Position numbers and translations under genes: made by a program. The notes under the pieces were generated by a model. That model did not search any database. It was not told where the DNA came from and saw only the letters and a list, made by a program, of their open reading frames with translations. Positions 4,092 to 12,510 of a stretch of 39,052 nucleotides of DNA are shown here, in pieces. Position 1 is the first letter of the stretch. Every line of letters begins with the position of its first letter. This DNA is from a virus: the IMG/VR virus record IMGVR_UViG_3300023108_000066, positions 1 through 39,052 of that record. One strand, given 5' to 3'.

Positions 4092-5402
4092 TTAGAATAA
4101 GTTAGAAATTGTAACTTTTCTGTAGTACTTGTTAACGTCAGCAGTAAGTGCTCCAAGACCTTGGCTAGATACGTCACCTTGTGCGAATGGGTTAGCAACC
4201 ATTCCGTAACGTGTCTTGAATCCAATTTTTGGTTGGAAGCTGTTCTCACCAACCGCACGAACCATTTGTAAAGGTACGTATGGGCAGTAGAATAAACCTG
4301 CATCAAATGCAGATGAACCCTTATAACCAACTACTAAGTAGTTAGCGCCTGCGAATGGGTCAACATATACTCTGAAACGTCCGTTAAGAACACCAGCAAA
4401 AGTATTGCCTGTGTCATCAACTTCAAGAGAGTTAGAATTAAGAGCAGGTGTGTAATCCAATACACCAGCCATTTGTAAAGCAGAGGCTACGTCAGAAGAA
4501 CAAATAACAACGTTACCTTTTCCTCTTCTTGTTCCTTTAGCAATTGCGTTAGCTTCTTGCTCGATTTGGAACATTAAACCTTTGAACTTCTCAACAGACC
4601 ATCTACCGTTTGCATCAACGTCTAAGTCGAATGTACCCGGTGTAGCAGCGCCAGCAGCACCAGCAACAGCAGTATCATAAATTGTTCTAATAACTTCACG
4701 GTTGATTTCTGTTAAGATTTCAGTTTGAAGAATATTAGCTAATTCAGTTTCTGCGTCTAGGCCGTGAACAGCTTTAAGATCCTGAGCAAGCTCAGTTGTG
4801 TATTCTGCTTTTAAAGCACGAGTCTTAGCAGCAACAGTTACTTTCTCGATAGAGAATGCCATTTCTGCATAGTTAGTACCATTACCGTCGCCTAAGGCTT
4901 CAGCAGCTGCAGTAGTCATACCAGTACCAGTTGTGACAGCGCCACCAGGTAAAGTATTTGCGTGAGTACCTGCACCAGCAAAGTCTGTATCAGCTTCGTT
5001 GTACATTGCTTCTGCACCACCTTGTGAACCATATCTTGCACGCATTGCGAAGATAAGACCTGTAGGACCAGTCATAGGCTGAACACCACAGATATCGTAT
5101 GCGATTAAGTTAGGAACAGCACGTCTTACCAATGAGATAAGAATTGGATCATAACCTGCACCAGGACCTGCAGCAGCAGAACCACCTGTAAATCCACCGG
5201 TTGTACCGACGTCATTAGTAGGTGCTTCAGAAAGCAAGCTAGTCATGTTAGCAGATAAGTCACCAGTTTCAGCTAGTGCTTTTTCTGTGTTCTCAAGAAT
5301 TGTAGCAGTAACTGCTTTTCTGTGAGAATCTTGAATAGGTGAAAAAGATTCGTGCGCTAAAATTGGCTCCCACTTTTCCACTAGTCTTGTATAATTATCC
5401 AT
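4092..5402 (-). CDS. 23: Major capsid protein gp23
   Basis: A T4 gp23-type HK97-fold major head protein (436 aa; T4 gp23 is 521). The N-terminus (MDNYTRLVEKWEPIL) is the family's delta-domain start, and the first 59 residues should be removed by the head protease. LLSE at residues 56-59 followed by APTN fits the (L/I)xE cleavage rule, giving a mature protein of about 377 aa. The body contains the conserved-looking RRAVPNLIAYDICGVQPMTG and MRARYGSQGG regions and an alternating C-terminal half (GNVVICSSDVASAL, YCPYVPLQMVRAV, KIGFKTRYGMVANPF). It starts with AAAGGAGA 5 nt upstream of ATG. It is the last gene of the late structural block, directly behind gp22, and is followed by a terminator. It will be the most abundant virion protein. 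Confidence 0.97.
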   Translation of the reverse strand: MDNYTRLVEKWEPILAHESFSPIQDSHRKAVTATILENTEKALAETGDLSANMTSLLSEAPTNDVGTTGGFTGGSAAAGPGAGYDPILISLVRRAVPNLIAYDICGVQPMTGPTGLIFAMRARYGSQGGAEAMYNEADTDFAGAGTHANTLPGGAVTTGTGMTTAAAEALGDGNGTNYAEMAFSIEKVTVAAKTRALKAEYTTELAQDLKAVHGLDAETELANILQTEILTEINREVIRTIYDTAVAGAAGAATPGTFDLDVDANGRWSVEKFKGLMFQIEQEANAIAKGTRRGKGNVVICSSDVASALQMAGVLDYTPALNSNSLEVDDTGNTFAGVLNGRFRVYVDPFAGANYLVVGYKGSSAFDAGLFYCPYVPLQMVRAVGENSFQPKIGFKTRYGMVANPFAQGDVSSQGLGALTADVNKYYRKVTISNLF

Positions 5403-5455
5403 TTTGGATCTCCTTTAATTAAAAAATTTAATTTTAAAACCAAAAATTAATTATT

Positions 5456-6442
5456 CTACTTCTTAGTGTTGAAAGCTTCAACTAAAGCGTTAATAGAAGA
5501 GTAATCAGAAGCTGGTTTAATTTCTTCCTGTTCTTCTAGAATAATTTCGTCGTTTTCCTCTTGAACGTCATGTGATTCCACAATCGGCTTGTCAGAGAAG
5601 AATGACTCCTTAATTACTTGAAGATTTTCTGCGTATGCATCAAGATCTTCAATATCAAGCTTTTCAGACAATACTTTCAATCTCTCTACCTGATTCTCAG
5701 ATAAACCTTCTGAAAGTTCGTCAAATTTTTGTCCTGCTTTGAAAGTTTGAATTTCTTTCTGTAATTCAATGTTCTCATTTACGAGATCATTTGCCTTACC
5801 TTCCAATTCAGAAACAGTTGTCTCTAAGTTTGCTACAACGTCAACTGATTCTTCATCAACTGATACGTTGTGCTCTACGAACAAGTTCTTAAGACCTGAC
5901 ATTAATGATTCTGCCATTTCAACCTTAATTCCAGATTCAATAGCAATTTCATTCTCAGACATCCACTCAGATACAACGTAGTCTAAATACTTATCAACGT
6001 TTGTAGTAATAGTTTCTAATTTCTCAGATACTGCTTCTTCCAACGCTTCGTCTAAAGACTTAGTTAATTCTTCGCGAATTTCTTCAGTTCTTTTGTTTAC
6101 TTCTTCGTTTAATGCGGCTTCAAATACAAGACTAATCTTGCCTTTGAATTCTTCAGATAAATCTTCGCCTTCGATAATTGACTCAATTGAGGATTCTACT
6201 ACAACCTCTTCTTCCACTGTTTCAACTTCAGCTTCAACTTCAGTTTCTTCAGCAGTAGGAACAGGCTTACCTGCATCTTTTTGGCCAGGAATTACTTTCT
6301 TACCATCAGCAGCGCCTTTAGGCTCGTCAGTAGTAGTCTTCTTCAACTTGTCCTTTTTGCCTTCACCACCCTCAGGTGCTACAGGCTCAGGTACTTCTGA
6401 GACTCCATCATCGGCAACGAATTTTTCTTCTATGTTTGCCAT
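5456..6442 (-). CDS. 22: Prohead core scaffold protein gp22
   Basis: Encoded between the head protease and the capsid protein, the fixed place of the T4 gp22 scaffold, and of similar character: 328 aa (T4 269), highly acidic, rich in Glu, Lys and Val. It has predicted long helices and coiled coil over about residues 105-290 (for example EELTKSLDEALEEAVSEKLE). The first 90 residues are a low-complexity Glu/Lys/Pro/Ala linker. In T4 this protein fills the prohead core and is digested by gp21; several I/V-x-E sites here could serve as cleavage sites. It starts at ATG 6442 with AAAGGAGA upstream, and a late promoter box lies at 6506-6513. Gene identity rests on position and composition more than on sequence motifs. 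Confidence 0.88.
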   Translation of the reverse strand: MANIEEKFVADDGVSEVPEPVAPEGGEGKKDKLKKTTTDEPKGAADGKKVIPGQKDAGKPVPTAEETEVEAEVETVEEEVVVESSIESIIEGEDLSEEFKGKISLVFEAALNEEVNKRTEEIREELTKSLDEALEEAVSEKLETITTNVDKYLDYVVSEWMSENEIAIESGIKVEMAESLMSGLKNLFVEHNVSVDEESVDVVANLETTVSELEGKANDLVNENIELQKEIQTFKAGQKFDELSEGLSENQVERLKVLSEKLDIEDLDAYAENLQVIKESFFSDKPIVESHDVQEENDEIILEEQEEIKPASDYSSINALVEAFNTKK

Positions 6443-6505
6443 TATTTTTCTCCTTTAAATTTGTTATAATTTACAAATATCTTTTATAATAAACTTGACT
6501 GTTTT

Positions 6506-6513
6506 TATTTATA
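6506..6513 (-). promoter_or_regulatory. Late promoter (TATAAATA) for gp22-gp23
   Basis: An exact T4 late promoter octamer on the minus strand, at the start of the gp21-gp22 gap, about 64 nt before the gp22 ATG. It supplies the scaffold and capsid genes independently of upstream transcription. Confidence 0.85.
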
Positions 6514-6518
6514 AAAAT

Positions 6519-7196
6519 TTAGTTTCTCAAAGTGCGGATAAATGTTTCAAACATTCTTGTTGCCGCAGCTTCATCAATAGTCCTTACTACTCTGTTTACT
6601 TTTTTCTCCACTTCTTCTTGGATATTTTCGATAGCCTGTTGGGCTCTCCAATTACCAGAAGCAATGTCGTAGTAATATTCTACATTCTCCATGATACCAT
6701 TTACGAATGCATTTGGTGCTGAAGGGTCAGTGACAATATCAACAGTAGCGAGGTGGAAATCCTTTTGTACTTCCATTACTCCGTCTCTACCTGCCTTGAC
6801 CGAACCAAGACCTCGAGTTGAAACTCCGATCTTTACTCCTTCGTCTAATAGGCTCTTAACAATTTCACCCATTGGTGTGGAAAGAATTTTTGCCTTTCCA
6901 TAGAAATCGTTTCCATCGCGTCTCATATCAGTAATCAAATGAGAGACACGATCCCCGTTGATTTGTGGACCATCAGGGTGTCCTAGTTCTCCAAGAGCAC
7001 GTTTAGTTTCGATGAAATCTTTTTGATATCTTTTCATCTCACCTTCTAACGTTGCGCTTGGATAAATTCTGCCATTGCGATTTTTAATATCGCCTTGCAT
7101 GAAAATTCCTTCGATGAAATAATTCTTCTTGCCGTCTTCCTTGGCTTCTGTAATTACTTCAACTGAATCATCTCTGTATTCTGAAATTAAGTTCAT
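6519..7196 (-). CDS. 21: Prohead core protease gp21
   Basis: A T4 gp21-type serine protease (peptidase family S77; herpes assemblin-like fold) that matures the head by cutting the capsid, scaffold and its own protein at (L/I)xE sites. It has 225 aa (T4 212). The catalytic His lies in LGELGHPDGPQI (H73), the catalytic Ser in GVSTRGLGS (S126), and a conserved acidic segment in TVDIVTDPSAP (residues 151-161). The N-terminus (FIEGIFMQGDIKNRNGRIYP) is typical. The ATG at 7196 has GAGGAAAG upstream. It lies directly before its substrates gp22 and gp23 and has its own late box at 7215-7222. The C-terminal 50 residues form a charged helix that is probably trimmed on activation. Confidence 0.97.
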   Translation of the reverse strand: MNLISEYRDDSVEVITEAKEDGKKNYFIEGIFMQGDIKNRNGRIYPSATLEGEMKRYQKDFIETKRALGELGHPDGPQINGDRVSHLITDMRRDGNDFYGKAKILSTPMGEIVKSLLDEGVKIGVSTRGLGSVKAGRDGVMEVQKDFHLATVDIVTDPSAPNAFVNGIMENVEYYYDIASGNWRAQQAIENIQEEVEKKVNRVVRTIDEAAATRMFETFIRTLRN

Positions 7197-7214
7197 ATTT
7201 CTTTCCTCAAAAAC

Positions 7215-7222
7215 TATTTATA
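7215..7222 (-). promoter_or_regulatory. Late promoter (TATAAATA) for gp21
   Basis: An exact late octamer on the minus strand that overlaps the stop codon of the preceding gene and lies 18 nt upstream of the gp21 ATG. Confidence 0.85.
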
Positions 7223-8351
7223 TGTTTGTTTTAGCAAACTCGAGGATTTCGTTATAACCTGCTTCGTCAGCAACGAATACGTTATACATTTCCTCTTTGT
7301 TAGTTTCGTTTAATTCGTCAAACATTTTATTTAGAATATCTGCATCTTCTTCTGAAATTTCAATTACTTCTTTATTTTGTAATTGAAATTCACCTGCTTC
7401 AATTCCTTCATAAGACATCTTGAGGCTATAACCTGCTGATAAAGGTTTGCCATTCACCATTTGGTCTCCTTTACTATAAGCATATAGAGACTTAACATTT
7501 GAGAATACTTCTGCTAATTTATTTTGCCACCATTCCTCTGGATCTTGTCCTTCCATTTTGAGGTATGATTGTATTTCTTCTGACGCATAACATATGAAAT
7601 GTAATTGCTTAAGCATCATAGGAATTTCTTGTTGGGGACTTTCAAGCAATTCTTCCTCGGTTGATACTTTTGCTAACATTTCTTTAAATGTCATTGATAG
7701 CGTTTTACCATTAGAATCTTTAATGGTAACAGATGTAGGACCTGCTTTAGGCTTGTCCTCACCTTTTAAAACTTTTTTCTTTTGTACTTCAGGTTCGATA
7801 GTTTTACCGGAATCAGTCTCAGGAGCATCTTCTTCCTTTTTCTTTCCAGGCTTTTTCTCTGCATTTAATTTGCTACCTGAACAACCACCTTCCTCAATAC
7901 CTTCAATCTTATTACCGCAGCAAGAACAATCTTTACCGATTTCTTCAACCTTATGTTCTCCACCACAGTGTTCACAAGATTCGTCGCAACCGCAAGAAGC
8001 CTTTAATTCTTCTTCCATTGATTCGTCATCTTTCTTTTCGTCTTCTTTTTTCTTGTTAACACCTAAGATTTCAGTAATTGATTTCTTTTCCTCAGCAACC
8101 TGTTTACCTGCACCTGCTCTTCCTGGTAATGTTTGAGCAACTTTAGTTTTGTATGCTAAGTCGTAACTTGAATCGCCTTCTTGGTCAGCAGATCGCTTAC
8201 CATTTACCATTCCTGGTATCTCACCTGTAAAAACGTGGTCAGGAGCAACTGGGTGTTTAATTACCTCAATCGTATGTTGGTCCTTAAAGCGTCTTTCTTC
8301 AGGTGCCTTAGGTTGGGCAACTTCTGAAACGAGATCTTTAAATTTTTTCAT
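7218..8351 (-). CDS. Prohead-core-position protein with Cys-rich centre (377 aa)
   Basis: This gene occupies the gp67/gp68 position of T4 (between portal gp20 and protease gp21). It is much longer than either T4 protein, and I cannot align it to them. It has three parts. The N-terminal segment (residues 1-95) contains VFTGEIPGMVNGKRSADQEG. The middle is Lys/Glu low complexity interrupted by two cysteine clusters: C120, C122, C126, C129 followed by GGEH, then C142, C144, C145 and C157, suggesting one or two zinc sites. A folded-looking C-terminal domain covers about residues 205-377 (MTFKEMLAKVSTEEELLES, then HFICYASEEIQSYLKMEG and WWQNKLAEVFSNVKSLYAYS). A role as minor prohead or inner-core protein is inferred from position. 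Its late box lies at 8384-8391. Confidence 0.8.
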   Translation of the reverse strand: MKKFKDLVSEVAQPKAPEERRFKDQHTIEVIKHPVAPDHVFTGEIPGMVNGKRSADQEGDSSYDLAYKTKVAQTLPGRAGAGKQVAEEKKSITEILGVNKKKEDEKKDDESMEEELKASCGCDESCEHCGGEHKVEEIGKDCSCCGNKIEGIEEGGCSGSKLNAEKKPGKKKEEDAPETDSGKTIEPEVQKKKVLKGEDKPKAGPTSVTIKDSNGKTLSMTFKEMLAKVSTEEELLESPQQEIPMMLKQLHFICYASEEIQSYLKMEGQDPEEWWQNKLAEVFSNVKSLYAYSKGDQMVNGKPLSAGYSLKMSYEGIEAGEFQLQNKEVIEISEEDADILNKMFDELNETNKEEMYNVFVADEAGYNEILEFAKTNI

Positions 8352-8383
8352 GTTTAGTCCCTAATTTATTTGTATATTACCTT

Positions 8384-8391
8384 TATTTATA
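8384..8391 (-). promoter_or_regulatory. Late promoter (TATAAATA) for the 7218-8351 gene
   Basis: An exact late octamer on the minus strand, just after the gp20 stop codon side and 33 nt upstream of the next ATG. Confidence 0.85.
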
Positions 8392-8394
8392 TTA

Positions 8395-9921
8395 TTAGAA
8401 CCCATCGTCCTCTTGGTGTCCACCTTGAGCCTTTTCATCAGCAATCTGGTCTTCCATATCCTGCGCATCTTGTTCAGACATCTGCAAGATATTTGATGTG
8501 ATCCACTGATGAGAGAAATACTTTCCTGTATAATCTGATATATCTCTCAATGTGTTCAATCTTTCTCTCAGTATTTCAGCTTCTTTTAACTCCTCAAAAT
8601 AATTATCTTTAACGAAATCATAACGAATATCATTACGTATTTCATTAAATTCTTCAGGTGTTAAAATACCTTTTAATACTAACTGCTTCTCAAGAACCAT
8701 ATTAAATATCCATGAAAAGCGAGTACGAATCCTTCTAATAAATTTACCAAACTTCAATTCATCACGAGTAATTTCAGATGTTCTTCCAAACGTTGCCATT
8801 GCTTCTGGTTCTAAACGAGTTAAGGGTACCTTCAACGCCTTATATAATTTACGTTGAAAATACTCTAAGTTTTCGTTACCACTCAATCCTGGTGCATTAC
8901 CTCCTGCGAGGGTATCAACTTCAGTTGACCTTTCTCCACCACGACGAGGGAACCAAAAGTCCTCAGTCATTGTCAGCATCTTACGAGAATCGGTAATCTG
9001 TCCCGTATCTGAGTTATACTGTAATTTATTTTTATGGCGAGCCATCATATCTCTCAAATACTGCTCTGCCTTGTTCTTAGGTAAATTACCTACATCAATA
9101 TAAAATATCCTTCTTTCTGGTGCTCTTGTTAATGTATAAATTACAACAGCATCCTCCAACATTCTAAGCTGATTTAAAGCTTTACCTGCTGGATGTAAAT
9201 GAGATAATACTAAACTATTATTCTCATTCATCAATCCCGAAGTGACACGAGCAATCGCATCCTTCGCAATTTTGATTCCTGAAGTACTACTTGCTGGAGT
9301 AGTTGCTCCACCTGTACTTGTATTTTGAAAGCCAGTTTCTGAATACATATAATACTCATTCTTAACTTTCTTAACAGGTATTCCTGAATGTTTGTCTTTT
9401 TGTTTTTTGTCAACTTCGCGAATTAATTTTAATTTACGAGGGTCAACATAACGTAATTCAACAACACCTTTCTTTACATCTTCAGGGTCGATAATAATAT
9501 GATAGTTTAATCTTCCATCTACATAGAATTTATTAAACATATCATATGCATTGTTTGTAAAATCGAACAATGCAAGTATCTTATCAAACTCTTGTCCAAT
9601 AGTCTTCTTTACTTTATCTGATAAATCCGTTTCTCCTAATGAGATATCAACAACTCTATCATTTGTATCAACACTAATTGCTTCATTCACAATGTCATCA
9701 ATTGCCTGAGAAACCTCAGGCTGCATTGCCATGTGACGATATCTTGTAATTAATTCCGATTCCGTTTTAGCGGAACCTTCCATATCCAATATCGTATTAT
9801 AAAAACCACCGAGCGCATTACCAACCGTAATCGCTCCATCATCATTAGAGGGTTCGGCAAACGAGACCGGTAAAGTGGTCTCCTCCTCTGCCCTCTTTAT
9901 ATCAAAGCCAAAAATTTTCAA
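8395..9921 (-). CDS. 20: Portal vertex protein gp20
   Basis: A T4 gp20-type portal protein (508 aa; T4 524). Twelve copies would form the ring through which DNA enters the head and onto which the neck docks. The N-terminal third (ITRYRHMAMQPEVSQAIDDI, then DIVNEAISV), the central APERRIFYIDVGNLPKNKAE and PRRGGERSTEVDTLAGG, and LKVPLTRLEPEAMATFGR are hallmark portal segments. The acidic C-terminus (QDMEDQIADEKAQGGHQEDD) is typical. The start is a TTG (9921) preceded by AGGTGA, reading MKIFGFDIKR; the next in-frame ATG is about 46 codons inside the conserved region, so TTG is very likely the true start. It sits 17 nt after gp19, as in all T4-like genomes. Confidence 0.97.
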   Translation of the reverse strand: MKIFGFDIKRAEEETTLPVSFAEPSNDDGAITVGNALGGFYNTILDMEGSAKTESELITRYRHMAMQPEVSQAIDDIVNEAISVDTNDRVVDISLGETDLSDKVKKTIGQEFDKILALFDFTNNAYDMFNKFYVDGRLNYHIIIDPEDVKKGVVELRYVDPRKLKLIREVDKKQKDKHSGIPVKKVKNEYYMYSETGFQNTSTGGATTPASSTSGIKIAKDAIARVTSGLMNENNSLVLSHLHPAGKALNQLRMLEDAVVIYTLTRAPERRIFYIDVGNLPKNKAEQYLRDMMARHKNKLQYNSDTGQITDSRKMLTMTEDFWFPRRGGERSTEVDTLAGGNAPGLSGNENLEYFQRKLYKALKVPLTRLEPEAMATFGRTSEITRDELKFGKFIRRIRTRFSWIFNMVLEKQLVLKGILTPEEFNEIRNDIRYDFVKDNYFEELKEAEILRERLNTLRDISDYTGKYFSHQWITSNILQMSEQDAQDMEDQIADEKAQGGHQEDDGF

Positions 9922-9937
9922 AATATCACCTATTTAA

Positions 9938-10471
9938 TTATGTAGTTGGAATACCAGTATTTCCTTCAACTGTCCACATATCGTAGTCGAAGTCAACTGT
10001 AAATTCCTGTATAGCATCAGCGCCATCCCAAGTCATAGCCATTGTACTGACTGATGTTGGGAATAACCCTTCAAACTTATATGATCTTAACGGATCTCCA
10101 TTTTTACTGTAGTGTGTAATCAATGCATCAGTTTTATAATCCTGAGGCAAACCTGAAACATTACCCTCGTGTGAATTAATTGCATTCATCCAAGCTTCCA
10201 TTGAGTTTCTGATTTGATAATCCTCATCATTAATAACTGTCACCTGCCAAGTGGCAAAGGTTCTTGTTCCTGCGTATGCAATCGTTCTTCCAAAATAAGT
10301 TGTTTTAAATGAACTTATGTCTGAAGAAGGAATGTTTGCTGCTTTAACCATAAATGGAACTTTAAAATCAGCAACTGGGTCAACAGGGTTGAGAATTTGC
10401 ACTTGGAAAAGGTTAGCACGAGCGCCACCGCCAGTTAACTGGGATTTGAACTCATTAATATTAAATGCCAT
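9938..10471 (-). CDS. 19: Tail tube protein gp19
   Basis: The inner-tube subunit of the contractile tail: 177 aa, against 163 in T4. It begins MAFNINEFKSQLTGGGARAN and continues with the family's NLFQVQI, FMVKAANIPSS and TFATWQVTVINDEDYQIRNS segments, ending in the WDGADAIQEFTVDFDYD region that forms the inter-ring beta-barrel. It follows the sheath gene by 29 nt, the normal gp18-gp19 pair. ATG 10471 has AAAGGAGAA upstream. A weaker late-like box (AATAAATA) lies at 10495-10502. Confidence 0.97.
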   Translation of the reverse strand: MAFNINEFKSQLTGGGARANLFQVQILNPVDPVADFKVPFMVKAANIPSSDISSFKTTYFGRTIAYAGTRTFATWQVTVINDEDYQIRNSMEAWMNAINSHEGNVSGLPQDYKTDALITHYSKNGDPLRSYKFEGLFPTSVSTMAMTWDGADAIQEFTVDFDYDMWTVEGNTGIPTT

Positions 10472-10494
10472 TCTTATTCTCCTTTATTAAAAAT

Positions 10495-10502
10495 TATTTA
10501 TT
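10495..10502 (-). promoter_or_regulatory. Late-like promoter variant (AATAAATA) for gp19
   Basis: One mismatch to the late octamer, at its first base. It is placed 24 nt before the gp19 ATG and overlaps the end of gp18. Probable but weaker than the exact boxes. Confidence 0.5.
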
Positions 10503-12429
10503 ATGTTAGTGACCCAACAATTTCATCAAACTCAACTCCGCTTCTTGTTGCTACGAAGGTCAATTCAATTACATTGATTGAACGTGCAGGCTTAATAAAG
10601 ATATTAGCTCTGAACTTACCTTGGTCAACAATTGACGGTGTATTTACTGTAGAATCAGAAACTACTCTGAAATCAACAATACCTCTCTTTCCTTGAATAT
10701 CTCTCAAGAAAGGTTCAACGATTCCTTTGAATTGTGCTTGAGTAAACTCATCGTTCAATTCAAATAAGAATGATTCAGCAGCATTGGCAATTGCCTTTTC
10801 AACTGCGATGAATAATCTTCTAACGTTGATACTATCAAATGCACTGTTAGCACCTAATCCTGTCTTATCACCGAATAGAACAATTCCTCGTCCTACTTGT
10901 GCCATGACTGGGTTAACGTTTGCACTGTATAGTTGGTCTCTTTGAGCTTTATTAGGATTGAAAGCAAGTTTAACAACATTCTTGATTACACCCTTACGGA
11001 AACCGGCAGGAGATTCAAAAGGTTCAACTCTTGAAGAAAGACCTGCGATATCACCATTAAGTGGAGTATATCTATATACATCGTTGTATCTGTCGTATCT
11101 ATACTTATAACCTGAATCCATTACATAGTAAGAAGAACTTGGTAATCCGTTCTTAAATGCAATAATATTTGCTAATTTTGCTTCAGTTTTACTTTCATCA
11201 ACAACATCAGATTTAGCAGGCGAAACAAACGCAACTGCATCTTTTCTGTAATCGGCAATATTTGAAATCAGATATGTGGCAAGATTACCATTGTCATCAG
11301 ATTTACCACCTAACACAAACGATACATCAATTTCATTTGAAGATTTGAATAAATCGTATGCTGGTGCAAGGTCAGCCAATGTTGCTGCAGTTTCTGTTCT
11401 ACCGTCTACACCATTTGCTAATACTTCATATTCAGAAGTTTGAGCCTCGAAGTGAGCGGTGTTGGCAACTTTAACCCAAGAAGATTCTTGGTCAATTACA
11501 TCTTTATAGTAATTTGTTTTGCCATTTGATAGTTTAGCGGATTGAGTAGTAGATACATCAGAATAAACTTCTAAGATTGAATCTGCCTCTCCAGTAATTC
11601 CGCCGTCATTATCAATAACTGCGATGTGATAGTTTCCTGTACTTGGAGCTCTTCCAAATACACCTGAATATCCCCATTTCTTAGTGATGCTTAATTTATT
11701 TAAATCAGTCTCTGCTAATCTATAAGCTTGTCCTAATGAAACGGTATATGCGTATGAAGTAGTTAATGAAGTATTTGCTGTCTCATCGCCAACTGCATCC
11801 CTTGCTTCTTCTGTAATAGCGGAAACTGGGATTGATTGATAACCAACTGAATCGTTACCTACGACAAATAAATCGCCAGCATCTACGGTTGTTGTATCAA
11901 TTCTGTTAGCAGGTGCAACTTCAAACACCATTGAAGTACTGTTAAATGAAATTGTTTGTTCAGTAGCAAGTATAGCACTGTTGGCACCTGTAATCCTTGT
12001 AGCAGGAATATCGCCAACTGCTTGTAAAGCACTTTCAAAATTTGCGTCATCAACATAAGCAATTTCTAATGAATTACCTAATGCTCCAGGATATAATGCA
12101 TCAAATGCACCAAATGTATGGAGTTGAGTATTTGCACTTGAAGTATCAGATGCAGAAGCAGCTACAGCGCCGTTATCTGCACGAGAAACCCATAATGCGT
12201 TTGCATATGAAAGATAATCTGCTGCGACAAAGAATGTTTCGTAGTTATCATCGGTTGGTTCACCGAAACGTTGAACTAATTCATTCTCTGAAGAAACAAG
12301 TACTGCTTCACCTACAGGACCCCATCTAAAAACACCAGCTACTGCTGCAGGCGGTGTTGCGATGGCAGGAACCGATGCTGATGCGTCCACCTCTCGAACA
12401 ATTACGGAAGGACTTACGGAAAAAGCCAT
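10501..12429 (-). CDS. 18: Tail sheath protein gp18
   Basis: The contractile sheath subunit: 642 aa, against 659 in T4. The start MAFSVSPSVIVREVDASASV and the nearby GVFRWGPVGEAVLVSSENEL and RFGEPTDDNYETFF are classic gp18 features. The variable, beta-rich middle (about residues 120-370) forms the outer protrusion domains. The conserved C-terminal half carries FRANIFIKPARSINVIELTF and ends RSGVEFDEIVGSLT, the strand exchanged between neighbouring sheath subunits. ATG 12429 has AAAGGAGAA upstream, and two tandem late promoter boxes (12470-12477 and 12491-12498) precede it, as suits a protein needed in about 140 copies per tail. Confidence 0.97.
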   Translation of the reverse strand: MAFSVSPSVIVREVDASASVPAIATPPAAVAGVFRWGPVGEAVLVSSENELVQRFGEPTDDNYETFFVAADYLSYANALWVSRADNGAVAASASDTSSANTQLHTFGAFDALYPGALGNSLEIAYVDDANFESALQAVGDIPATRITGANSAILATEQTISFNSTSMVFEVAPANRIDTTTVDAGDLFVVGNDSVGYQSIPVSAITEEARDAVGDETANTSLTTSYAYTVSLGQAYRLAETDLNKLSITKKWGYSGVFGRAPSTGNYHIAVIDNDGGITGEADSILEVYSDVSTTQSAKLSNGKTNYYKDVIDQESSWVKVANTAHFEAQTSEYEVLANGVDGRTETAATLADLAPAYDLFKSSNEIDVSFVLGGKSDDNGNLATYLISNIADYRKDAVAFVSPAKSDVVDESKTEAKLANIIAFKNGLPSSSYYVMDSGYKYRYDRYNDVYRYTPLNGDIAGLSSRVEPFESPAGFRKGVIKNVVKLAFNPNKAQRDQLYSANVNPVMAQVGRGIVLFGDKTGLGANSAFDSINVRRLFIAVEKAIANAAESFLFELNDEFTQAQFKGIVEPFLRDIQGKRGIVDFRVVSDSTVNTPSIVDQGKFRANIFIKPARSINVIELTFVATRSGVEFDEIVGSLT

Positions 12430-12469
12430 ATTATTCTCCTTTAATATTATCTATTTAAACCTATTTACT

Positions 12470-12477
12470 TATTTATA
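12470..12477 (-). promoter_or_regulatory. Late promoter (TATAAATA), proximal of a pair, for gp18-gp19
   Basis: An exact late octamer on the minus strand, 40 nt upstream of the gp18 ATG. Confidence 0.85.
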
Positions 12478-12490
12478 GTTATCACAGTTT

Positions 12491-12498
12491 TATTTATA
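12491..12498 (-). promoter_or_regulatory. Late promoter (TATAAATA), distal of a pair, for gp18-gp19
   Basis: A second exact octamer 21 nt (two helical turns) upstream of the proximal one, just behind the gp17 stop. It is the only tandem pair I see in the window. Confidence 0.82.
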
Positions 12499-12510
12499 AT
12501 AATTCCATTT

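Noticed and set aside
3977-4330. 117-aa minus-strand frame at the end of the capsid gene
   Set aside because: It is a shadow of gp23 in another frame and crosses the terminator.
5769-8136. Several plus-strand frames (70-180 aa) opposite gp22, gp21 and the Cys-rich gene
   Set aside because: They are antisense shadows with Ser-rich compositions caused by the Glu/Lys/Asp codons of the real genes.
12042-12329. 95-aa plus-strand frame opposite gp18
   Set aside because: Met/His/Gln-rich composition typical of an antisense shadow; no ribosome binding site.
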